Source: Campylobacteraceae bacterium
GTDB taxonomy: Bacteria; Campylobacterota; Campylobacteria; Campylobacterales; Campylobacteraceae
Length of the DNA stretch: 5,712 nucleotides
Assembly: GCA_031259875.1 (NCBI GenBank)
Contig: JAIRKW010000121.1
Location: 1 to 5,712 of the forward strand
Reading direction: 5' to 3'
Numbering within the stretch: position 1 is the stretch's first letter; every line of letters begins with the position of its first letter. The notes under the pieces were generated by a model. It saw only the letters and a list, made by a program, of their open reading frames with translations. It made no database searches and was not told where the DNA came from. The translations under genes were made by a program, and so were the position numbers. Below are positions 1 through 5,712 of this stretch, one piece after another.

Positions 1-1227
1 GTGCTTATCGTAGAAATTGGCGGCACGGTGGGTGACATAGAGGGATTGCCGTTTTTAGAGGCTATAAGAGCACTTAGAAATGAAGTTGGCAGAAAAAGAG
101 CTTACAATATACATCTTACACTGATACCATATATCAGGGTAGCCGGAGAACTCAAAACTAAACCTACCCAGCACTCTGTTCAAGAGTTAAGACGTATCGG
201 TATAACTCCCGATATGCTTATTTGCAGAACAGAAATAGCTTTGCCAAAAGAGCTCAAAAATAAACTTGCTTTCTCTTGCGGTGTTGATAAAAACAGCATA
301 ATCGAATCCGTGGATGCTTCCACGATATATCAAGTACCGCTCAATTTTTTAAAGCAGGATATTTTAACGCCCATAGCTGATACGCTTGATTTGCCAAAGA
401 TTGAGCCTGATATGCAGACTTGGAATACGCTTGTAAAAAGAGTCATTGCTCCGACGGATGAGGTTACGATAGCATTTGTGGGTAAGTATCTGGATTTGAA
501 AGAGTCTTACAAATCTTTGATAGAGTCTTTTATCCACGCGGGCGCAAATGTGGATGCTAAAGTCAATCTCAAATGGATAGACAGTGAATCCATAGAAGAT
601 AAAGGAGCAGATGTGCTGCTTGGCGATGCGGATGGGATTTTGGTGCCGGGAGGATTTGGCTCGAGAGGCATTGAGGGTAAAATGCGCGCTATACAGTATG
701 CCAGAGAAAACGGTGTGCCTTATCTTGGTATCTGTCTTGGTATGCAGTTAGCTTTAATAGAGTTTTGCCGCAATGTGCTTGGTATTGAAGATGCTAACTC
801 CAGTGAATTTGACCAAAACTGTAAAAACCCAGTTATCTATCTGATAGACGAATTCAATGACAATTCGGGACTAAAGCAAGTGCGTACGGTTCAAAGTCCG
901 CTTGGCGGTACTATGAGGCTTGGCTCTTATAACTGCGATACAAAAGAGAGTTCACTCTTAAGAGAGGTTTATCACGGCAAAGAACATATAAAAGAACGCC
1001 ACCGTCATCGCTATGAAGCTAATCCGAAATACAGAAATCAAGCCGAAGAGAAAGGTTTTATTGTCTCAGGTGAAAGCGGAGGGCTTATCGAGGCGATGGA
1101 ACTTAAAAATCACCCTTGGTTTTTAGGAGTTCAATTTCACCCGGAATTTACTTCGCGTCTTACAAATCCAAACGAAGTGATTTTAGCATTTGTGAAAGCC
1201 TCCATAAAGCATAAAAATGAGATATAA
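1..1227 (+). CDS. pyrG: CTP synthase, C-terminal part (5' end outside window)
   Basis: CTP synthase makes CTP from UTP, ATP and glutamine in the cytosol, the last step of de novo pyrimidine nucleotide synthesis. The 408 visible residues begin inside the synthetase domain at VEIGGTVGDIEG; Glu5 here matches the metal-binding Glu near residue 140 of the family. The GTG at position 1 is therefore an internal Val codon, not a start, and about 135 residues are missing upstream. The class I glutamine amidotransferase domain follows from about residue 155: an oxyanion region PGGFGSRGIEGK (216-227), the nucleophile Cys245 in YLGICLGMQLA, and the His380/Glu382 pair in VQFHPEFTSR. All catalytic residues of the glutaminase half are present. 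The implied full length of about 543 residues is normal. The gene ends with TAA at 1225-1227, 24 bases before recJ, which suggests one transcript. Nothing looks truncated apart from the window edge. Confidence 0.97.
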   Translation: MLIVEIGGTVGDIEGLPFLEAIRALRNEVGRKRAYNIHLTLIPYIRVAGELKTKPTQHSVQELRRIGITPDMLICRTEIALPKELKNKLAFSCGVDKNSIIESVDASTIYQVPLNFLKQDILTPIADTLDLPKIEPDMQTWNTLVKRVIAPTDEVTIAFVGKYLDLKESYKSLIESFIHAGANVDAKVNLKWIDSESIEDKGADVLLGDADGILVPGGFGSRGIEGKMRAIQYARENGVPYLGICLGMQLALIEFCRNVLGIEDANSSEFDQNCKNPVIYLIDEFNDNSGLKQVRTVQSPLGGTMRLGSYNCDTKESSLLREVYHGKEHIKERHRHRYEANPKYRNQAEEKGFIVSGESGGLIEAMELKNHPWFLGVQFHPEFTSRLTNPNEVILAFVKASIKHKNEI

Positions 1228-1251
1228 AAATGCCGCAAGCAAAGTAAAAGT

Positions 1252-2823
1252 ATGAGCAAGCTTACAAAAGAGGCGATTAGAAGGATATTGGAGGAGCGGT
1301 TTACAGGAGATTGTCACACGAAACTCTCGCTCATACCTTTGCCTTCTGCTTTTAAGGATATGCAAAGAGCTGCAGCACGTATTAAAGAAGCGATAGAAAA
1401 AAAAGAAAAAATTGTTATAGTGGGCGATTATGACGTAGACGGAGTTGTTTCGTCAGCGATATTGGCAGAATTTTTTAATGATTTCGGCATATATTATGAT
1501 ATAGAGATACCAAATCGTTTTTCAGATGGATACGGACTGAATCCTTCTATTGTTGAACGCATAAAAGCCGATGTGATTATTACGGTAGATAATGGCATTT
1601 CTGCCATTGCCGCAGCTGAACTTTGCAAACAAAAAGGCATAGACCTTATTATAACCGACCACCATACTCCGCCGCCTGTGCTGCCAGACGCATATGCAAT
1701 CGTAAATCCGAAACAAAGCGACTGCTCTTTTCCAAACAGCGAAATATGCGGTGCACAGGTTGCATGGTATTTGACTGCAGCGATAAAAGAAGCGTGCGGC
1801 TATGAGTATAATCTTGGAAAATTTATGGATATGCTTTGTATAGCCATAATTGCTGATATGATGGACTTAAAAGACATAAACCGCACTATGGTAAAAAGCG
1901 GATTAAAACTTTTAAACCGTTCAAATCGTCCTGCATTTGCGGCAATTAAAGAGGTATTTAAAAAAGAGCGTTTTACAAGCGAAGATATATCATTTCTCAT
2001 ATCTCCGTTATTAAACAGTTCAGGGCGTATGGAAGACGCGTTATTCTCTTACGGTTTTTTAAGGTCTCCTTCTAAAAAGGAAGCTTTGGCGCGCCTTGAA
2101 GAGATAATCTGCATGAATGAGCGCAGGAAAGAGGAGGAGAGAGCGCTGTTTGAATCCTCTTTGGAATTTGTGAATGAAAATGACAGTGTCATAGTTGTTT
2201 GGGGTGAAGAGTGGCATGAAGGAGTTATCGGTATAGTTGCTTCAAGAATTGTCAAAAGATTTAAAAGACCATCAATTGTCTTTTCGCTCAAAGAAGGTTT
2301 TGCCAAAGGGAGTGCCAGAAGCGTTGTGGGTGTTAATATACTCTCTCTCATTTCAAAACAAGCTGATTTACTGCTAGGATATGGCGGACATTTTGGTGCG
2401 GCAGGCATACTGCTTTTAAAAGAGAATATAGAGCTTTTCAAAAAACAGATAAATAAAAGTGCAGAAGAGTTAAATCTAAAAGAGCGCGCAGTGCACGATG
2501 AAAGTCTCGGAGAAATAGAGTTTGAAGCAATAGATTTTGAATTATTGGAGATTTTGGAAGATTATGAGCCTTACGGACAAAAAAACCCTAAACCTTCATT
2601 TATTCTGTATGACATGAAAGTGAAAATAGATAAGCCTATAGGTAAAGAGGGACGCCACAAGAAACTCATTCTGCAGCGTGGCGATAAAACGATAGAAGCT
2701 CTTTATTATAATTTTAAACAAGAGGTTAAAAGCGGCGATAAGATAGATATACTTTTTAGTGTTTCAAGAAATGATTTTAGAGGACTTGTAACGCCGCAGC
2801 TATTAATAAGAGAGATACTGTAA
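1252..2823 (+). CDS. recJ: Single-stranded-DNA-specific exonuclease RecJ
   Basis: RecJ is a 5'-3' exonuclease of the DHH phosphoesterase family that digests single-stranded DNA in recombination repair, mismatch repair and rescue of stalled forks. The 523-residue protein shows the ordered DHH motifs: VGDYDVDGVVSSAIL (57-71) with Asp59, Asp61 and Asp63; VDNG (112-115); DHH at 136-138 followed by PNSEICGAQVAWYL (161-174); and an Asp in IIADMMDL (199-206). The C-terminal DHHA1 nucleic-acid-binding part carries SSGRMEDA (256-263) and GYGGHFGAAG (376-385), and an OB-like tail follows. It is shorter than E. coli RecJ (577 residues), but I see no missing motif. The start at ATG 1252 is chosen because the N-terminus reads as a normal RecJ start and an A-rich, weakly Shine-Dalgarno-like stretch precedes it (1242-1250). 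It sits 24 bases after pyrG, so transcription from upstream is likely. A general DHH-family nanoRNase is less likely given the length and the RecJ-type C-terminal region. Confidence 0.95.
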   Translation: MSKLTKEAIRRILEERFTGDCHTKLSLIPLPSAFKDMQRAAARIKEAIEKKEKIVIVGDYDVDGVVSSAILAEFFNDFGIYYDIEIPNRFSDGYGLNPSIVERIKADVIITVDNGISAIAAAELCKQKGIDLIITDHHTPPPVLPDAYAIVNPKQSDCSFPNSEICGAQVAWYLTAAIKEACGYEYNLGKFMDMLCIAIIADMMDLKDINRTMVKSGLKLLNRSNRPAFAAIKEVFKKERFTSEDISFLISPLLNSSGRMEDALFSYGFLRSPSKKEALARLEEIICMNERRKEEERALFESSLEFVNENDSVIVVWGEEWHEGVIGIVASRIVKRFKRPSIVFSLKEGFAKGSARSVVGVNILSLISKQADLLLGYGGHFGAAGILLLKENIELFKKQINKSAEELNLKERAVHDESLGEIEFEAIDFELLEILEDYEPYGQKNPKPSFILYDMKVKIDKPIGKEGRHKKLILQRGDKTIEALYYNFKQEVKSGDKIDILFSVSRNDFRGLVTPQLLIREIL

Positions 2824-2945
2824 GCTGTATTTGTGAAATATAATCGAAATAAAATACTTCAAATATAATAAATATATAACTTTTAAGCAGTGAATTAGTC
2901 TTCTAAAAAATAGCAAAATAATGTAAAATATTTAATTCTTTATAG

Positions 2946-2951
2946 TATAAT
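2946..2951 (+). promoter_or_regulatory. Candidate sigma70 -10 box for the nrdD operon
   Basis: A perfect TATAAT lies 33 bases before the nrdD ATG, preceded by T-rich sequence (TTTAATTCTTTATAG). This fits Campylobacterota promoters, which often have periodic AT-rich sequence in place of a conserved -35. It would give a leader of roughly 25-30 bases ending in the ribosome binding site AAAGG at 2974-2978. The 161-base spacer has two further TATAAT strings (2839-2844 and 2864-2869). They lie farther upstream and would be easy to find by chance in such AT-rich DNA. The choice is an inference from position; no -35 match is present. Confidence 0.5.
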
Positions 2952-2984
2952 TTTTGGATTTAAAAAGCTCCAGAAAGGCATTAT

Positions 2985-5114
2985 ATGCTCTCAACAATAC
3001 TCAAACGCGATGGAACGACGCAAGAATTTTTCCCCTATAAAATTGAGGATGCTATCCACAAAGCTTTCAAAAGCGAGAATGTTACATATGACCATTCTGT
3101 TTTTCAAAACCTTATGGCAAGACTTCAAAGCAAAAGGGTCGCAGCGGTTGAAGATATTCAGGATATGATAGAGCAAGAGTTATACCGTGCGCGCTATTTT
3201 GACGTGATGCGCTCTTTTATGATATACCGACACACGCACAAAATGCAGCGCGAACACATTTTTGGGCTCAATGAAGATACAACTTACATAAACTCTACAC
3301 AAACTATCGAAGAGTATATAAGCGGAAACGACTGGCGTATCAAAGCTAACTCAAATACGGGCTATTCAAATGCGGGACTTATCAATAATACGGCCGGCAA
3401 AGTTATTGCCAATTACTGGCTTGATAAGATTTACTCCAAAGAAGAAGGGCAAGCCCACAGAAACGGCGATTATCATATACATGACCTTGATTGTCTCACA
3501 GCTTACTGCGCTGGCTGGAGCTTGAGAAATCTTCTGAATGAGGGATTCAACGGAGTTCGCGGACGTGTGGAGAGCAGAGCACCGAAACATTTCAGGGAAG
3601 CTTTGGGGCAGATGGCAAATTTTTTGGGCATTTTACAGGCAGAATGGGCAGGCGCACAGGCATTCAGCTCGTTTGATACATATTTAGCACCTTATGTTTT
3701 TAAGGATAATTTATCATTTACATCAGTCAAAAAAGCGGTGCGAAGTTTTATATACAATCTAAACGTTCCTGCTCGCTGGGGACAGAGTCCTTTTACAAAT
3801 ATTACGATTGATTGGATAGTGCCGCAGGATTTAAAAGACCAATGTCCAACATCCAATGATTTGCATCTTTTTAAAAATATAACAGATGAAGCGCTGAGCG
3901 AAAAAGCAAAAGAGCGCGGCGTTCAAAACCTTGAAGATTTGACATATAAGCATTTTCAGCCTGAAATGAATTTAATCAACCGTGCCTATTATGAAGTGAT
4001 GACCGAAGGCGATAAAAACGGACAGCCTTTCACATTTCCGATACCGACTGTAAATATCACGGAGGATTTTGACTGGTATGGAGAAAATACGGATATTTTA
4101 TTTGAAAACACAGCGAAAATCGGCTCAAGCTATTTTCAAAATTTCATCGGAAGTCAATATGTGAGAGATGAAAACGGCAAACTCATACCAAATGATAAAG
4201 CCTATAAACCTGGACATGTAAGAAGTATGTGCTGCCGTTTGCAGCTTGATTTGAGAGAGCTTTTAAAACGCGGCGGCGGACTTTTTGGAAGCGCTGAAAT
4301 GACGGGAAGCATTGGTGTTGTAACGATAAATATGGCACGGCTTGGGTATCTTTACAAAGGCGACAAACAACAACTCTTTGTGTCACTTGAAAAATTGCTT
4401 GATATGGCAAAATCAACGCTTGAAAAAAAACGCGTATTTGTACAAGAAATGTATGAGCGAGGTCTCTATCCTTACACAAAAAGATATTTGAAAGGATTTA
4501 ACAATCACTTCTCAACTATTGGTGTAAACGGAATAAATGAGATGATTTTGAATTTCACAAACGGCGAATACGATATAACGGACAAAAGAGGCGAGAGTAT
4601 AGCTGTAGAGATATTAAACTTCATAAGAGAAAAAATGACGCACTATCAGGAAGAGAGCGGCAATCTCTACAATCTTGAAGCGACGCCGGCGGAGGGTACG
4701 ACTTATCGCTTTGCCAAAGAGGACAAAAAACGCTATCTTGATATCATACAATCAGGCGATGGAGAAAATATCTACTACACAAACTCTTCACAGCTTCCGG
4801 TTGGTTTTACGGACGACCTCTTTGATGCACTTGACAGGCAGGATGATTTGCAATGTCTCTACACAGGCGGAACAGTTCTGCATCTTTACATGAGAGAGCG
4901 TATAAGCTCTGTTGAAGCTTGCAGGAAACTTGTAAAAAATGTCATAACGAACTACAAACTGCCTTACATCACAATAACACCGGTTTTTTCCATTTGTGAA
5001 AAGCACGGCTATTTGGCAGGAGAGCACGAGTACTGCCCGATATGCGACGAAGAGATTTTAAAAGAGTATCAAGAAGAGCAAGGAGAATTAAATGATGAAC
5101 GAGAAATTAGCTAA
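2985..5114 (+). CDS. nrdD: Anaerobic (class III) ribonucleotide reductase, large catalytic part lacking the glycyl radical motif
   Basis: NrdD reduces ribonucleoside triphosphates to dNTPs without oxygen. The 709-residue protein has an N-terminal ATP-cone (about 1-92; LKRDGTTQEFFPYKIEDAI), which in this family senses ATP/dATP. The ten-stranded barrel follows, with HIHDLD (164-169), YCAGWSLRNLL (174-184, Cys175 a likely redox cysteine), EWAGAQAFSSF (220-230), NVPARWGQSPFTN (260-272) and MCCRLQLD (415-422). Cys417 is the best candidate for the thiyl radical by analogy with Cys290 of T4 NrdD. LFGSAEMTGSIGVVTINMARLGYL (433-456) is also typical of the family. The C-terminus has a zinc-site-like Cys671 and CPIC (684-687), but the protein stops 22 residues later. 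The RVxGY glycyl radical segment that normally follows is absent and is found on the next gene, whose start overlaps this one by 23 bases. A well-placed AAAGG (2974-2978) supports the start. NrdD identity is secure; activity of this chain alone is not expected. Confidence 0.97.
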   Translation: MLSTILKRDGTTQEFFPYKIEDAIHKAFKSENVTYDHSVFQNLMARLQSKRVAAVEDIQDMIEQELYRARYFDVMRSFMIYRHTHKMQREHIFGLNEDTTYINSTQTIEEYISGNDWRIKANSNTGYSNAGLINNTAGKVIANYWLDKIYSKEEGQAHRNGDYHIHDLDCLTAYCAGWSLRNLLNEGFNGVRGRVESRAPKHFREALGQMANFLGILQAEWAGAQAFSSFDTYLAPYVFKDNLSFTSVKKAVRSFIYNLNVPARWGQSPFTNITIDWIVPQDLKDQCPTSNDLHLFKNITDEALSEKAKERGVQNLEDLTYKHFQPEMNLINRAYYEVMTEGDKNGQPFTFPIPTVNITEDFDWYGENTDILFENTAKIGSSYFQNFIGSQYVRDENGKLIPNDKAYKPGHVRSMCCRLQLDLRELLKRGGGLFGSAEMTGSIGVVTINMARLGYLYKGDKQQLFVSLEKLLDMAKSTLEKKRVFVQEMYERGLYPYTKRYLKGFNNHFSTIGVNGINEMILNFTNGEYDITDKRGESIAVEILNFIREKMTHYQEESGNLYNLEATPAEGTTYRFAKEDKKRYLDIIQSGDGENIYYTNSSQLPVGFTDDLFDALDRQDDLQCLYTGGTVLHLYMRERISSVEACRKLVKNVITNYKLPYITITPVFSICEKHGYLAGEHEYCPICDEEILKEYQEEQGELNDEREIS
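5081..5085 (+). promoter_or_regulatory. Ribosome binding site for the small glycyl radical subunit, inside the nrdD coding end
   Basis: AGGAG lies six bases before ATG 5092, inside the last codons of nrdD. In the +1 frame a TAA (5089-5091) sits directly before ATGATG, so translation of the small protein cannot begin farther upstream. This fixes 5092 (or the second ATG, 5095) as the start and argues for independent initiation coupled to nrdD translation rather than for read-through. Confidence 0.8.
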
Positions 5115-5253
5115 AGAGTTGGCACATAAGCGCACAAAATGCATGGTTTATACACGCGTTATGGGTTATCATCGCCCGGTTGAAAGTTTTAACCTTGGTA
5201 AAAAAGGCGAACACAAAGAGCGTGTAAAATTTGCCGAAAAGTGCTGCGGCTGA
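5092..5253 (+). CDS. Small glycyl radical subunit of split anaerobic ribonucleotide reductase (NrdD C-terminal segment)
   Basis: This 53-residue protein matches the extreme C-terminus of full-length NrdD enzymes. After a charged N-terminal stretch (MMNEKLAKELAHKR) come Cys17 and VYTRVMGYHRPVESFN (19-34). Gly25 in RVMGY occupies the place of the glycyl radical residue (Gly580 in T4 NrdD), followed by the family's N-x-GK-x2-E segment at 34-40. The protein ends in Lys-Cys-Cys-Gly. The neighbouring 709-residue NrdD lacks exactly this segment, so I infer that the two chains form one active enzyme, with NrdG abstracting hydrogen from Gly25. The gene overlaps nrdD by 23 bases in the +1 frame and has its own AGGAG, so the two are probably translationally coupled in near-equal amounts. 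A recent frameshift or a sequencing indel is the alternative. The dedicated ribosome binding site and start argue against it but do not exclude it. No established gene symbol for the separate piece is known to me. Confidence 0.93.
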   Translation: MMNEKLAKELAHKRTKCMVYTRVMGYHRPVESFNLGKKGEHKERVKFAEKCCG

Positions 5254-5270
5254 TATTTATTTGGTTGTAT

Positions 5271-5336
5271 TAAAAGTAATTTTGCTGCTTTGCAAACAGA
5301 ACTGTTTTGTATAAAAATTGCCAAAACTTACTTTTA
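5271..5336 (+). repeat. Imperfect inverted repeat (long AU-rich hairpin) between the nrdD genes and nrdG
   Basis: TAAAAGTAATTTTG (5271-5284) can pair with CAAAACTTACTTTTA (5322-5336): 14 base pairs with a single bulged C at 5327. The 37-base interior holds a second small hairpin, AAACA (5294-5298) with TGTTT (5303-5307) around a four-base loop. No clean U-tract follows directly, so it is not a textbook intrinsic terminator. It could be an mRNA-stabilising or attenuating element between nrdD and nrdG, or a chance structure in AT-rich DNA. Confidence 0.55.
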
Positions 5337-5340
5337 TATT
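5335..5340 (+). promoter_or_regulatory. Weak candidate -10 box before nrdG
   Basis: TATATT, five of six matches to TATAAT, lies 59 bases before the nrdG ATG and overlaps the end of the inverted repeat. The 146-base spacer leaves room for a separate nrdG promoter, but no -35 is visible and the match is easy to obtain by chance here. It is listed only as the best candidate. Confidence 0.2.
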
Positions 5341-5399
5341 CGAAAAATAGGACTTTTCCATCTTTTTTGCAAAGCCGGCTGAAAAAACAAAGAGTTTTT

Positions 5400-5712
5400 A
5401 TGAATAAAAACTGCCTCAAACCCATTTTTGACATAACTCCATTTACGATGTTGGATTATCCCGAACATCTATCATGTATTGTCTGGTTTGCCGGGTGCAA
5501 TATGCGCTGTTCTTACTGCTACAACCCGCATATAGTTTTGGGTGAAGGGAATATCGGTATTGATGAGCTTTTGAATTTTTTGCGTACCAGGGCAGGACGT
5601 CTTGAAGGAGTAGTGTTAAGCGGCGGCGAATGTACACTGTATCCGGAGCTTCCTAAACTCTGCCGCGAGATAAAAGAGCTTGGTTTTAAGATTAAGCTTG
5701 ATACGAACGGCA
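5400..5712 (+). CDS. nrdG: Anaerobic ribonucleotide reductase activating protein, radical SAM, N-terminal part (3' end outside window)
   Basis: NrdG uses a [4Fe-4S] cluster and S-adenosylmethionine to generate a 5'-deoxyadenosyl radical that turns the NrdD glycine into a glycyl radical. The 104 visible residues open with FDITPFTMLDYPEHLSCIVW (10-29). The radical-SAM cluster motif follows: Cys33, Cys37 and Cys40 in GCNMRCSYCYN, a CxxxCxxC arrangement. The SAM-binding SGGE is at 74-77, and LDTNG (100-104) comes at the window edge. The N-terminus resembles the longer NrdG2-type activases rather than the short E. coli NrdG, so perhaps half the protein is missing. ATG 5400 is preferred: AAAGAG (5389-5394) precedes it by five bases and the protein family begins here; an in-frame TTG at 5367 is less likely. 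It lies 146 bases after the small radical-subunit gene. Other glycyl-radical activases share these motifs, but the position after nrdD makes NrdG the clear reading. Confidence 0.93.
   Translation, partial: MNKNCLKPIFDITPFTMLDYPEHLSCIVWFAGCNMRCSYCYNPHIVLGEGNIGIDELLNFLRTRAGRLEGVVLSGGECTLYPELPKLCREIKELGFKIKLDTNG

Noticed and set aside
1..3. GTG at the first base as the start of pyrG
   Set aside because: It encodes the Val inside the conserved synthetase core of CTP synthase, about 135 residues after the true N-terminus, so the gene is cut by the window edge and does not start here.
1230..1247. Five-codon ORF (MPQAK) between pyrG and recJ as a leader peptide
   Set aside because: It is too short, has no ribosome binding site of its own and no attenuator structure near it.
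2049..2441. 130-residue ORF on the minus strand inside recJ
   Set aside because: It is antisense to conserved RecJ coding sequence, with low-complexity Ser-rich translation typical of a shadow frame.
2828..2840. TATTT-GTG-AAATA hairpin after recJ as a terminator
   Set aside because: Five A-T pairs with a three-base loop and no U-tract are too weak to call.
2864..2880. TATATA-containing stretch as an NrdR box
   Set aside because: Only the AT core matches; the flanking ACAC and GTGT halves are missing and there is no second properly spaced copy.
4183..4479. 98-residue ORF on the minus strand inside nrdD
   Set aside because: It is antisense to the conserved MCCRLQLD and TGSIGVVTIN region of NrdD and resembles no known protein.
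5342..5368. GAAAA...TTTTC stem followed by a T-run as an intrinsic terminator before nrdG
   Set aside because: The stem is five pairs with a single G-C and a seven-base loop, and the T-run is not directly adjacent, so it is not convincing.

Overview
The window comes from a low-G+C bacterium, most probably a member of the Campylobacterota (a Sulfurimonas- or Sulfuricurvum-like lineage). This rests on the AT-rich composition, the style of the predicted proteins, and the tight pyrG-recJ pairing, an adjacency I recall from Campylobacter jejuni. All genes are on the + strand, and both ends of the window cut through a gene.

Region 1 (1-2823) is housekeeping. It holds the C-terminal three quarters of CTP synthase (pyrG; its start lies outside the window), then, after 24 bases, a complete recJ-type single-strand DNA exonuclease. 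The two are probably co-transcribed.

Region 2 (2824-2984) is a very AT-rich 161-base spacer with a good TATAAT box at 2946-2951 and a clear ribosome binding site just before the next gene. I see no strong terminator and no convincing NrdR or FNR site.

Region 3 (2985-5712) is an anaerobic (class III) ribonucleotide reductase locus. A 709-residue NrdD carries the ATP-cone and the whole catalytic barrel, but stops just after its zinc-finger-like cysteines and lacks the glycyl radical motif that should close the protein. That motif (RVMGYHRP) is on a separate 53-residue protein at 5092-5253. Its start overlaps the end of nrdD by 23 bases in the +1 frame and has its own AGGAG site. The glycyl radical enzyme is therefore encoded in two pieces. 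After a 146-base spacer with a long imperfect inverted repeat comes the start of nrdG, the radical-SAM activase that would install the radical on the small subunit; it runs off the window.

The proposed working unit is NrdD (nucleotide binding and chemistry), the small radical subunit, and NrdG (activation). Together they supply dNTPs without oxygen. CTP synthase supplies CTP, one of the NTP substrates of this reductase class, and RecJ acts in DNA repair. The split NrdD is the most notable feature of the window.
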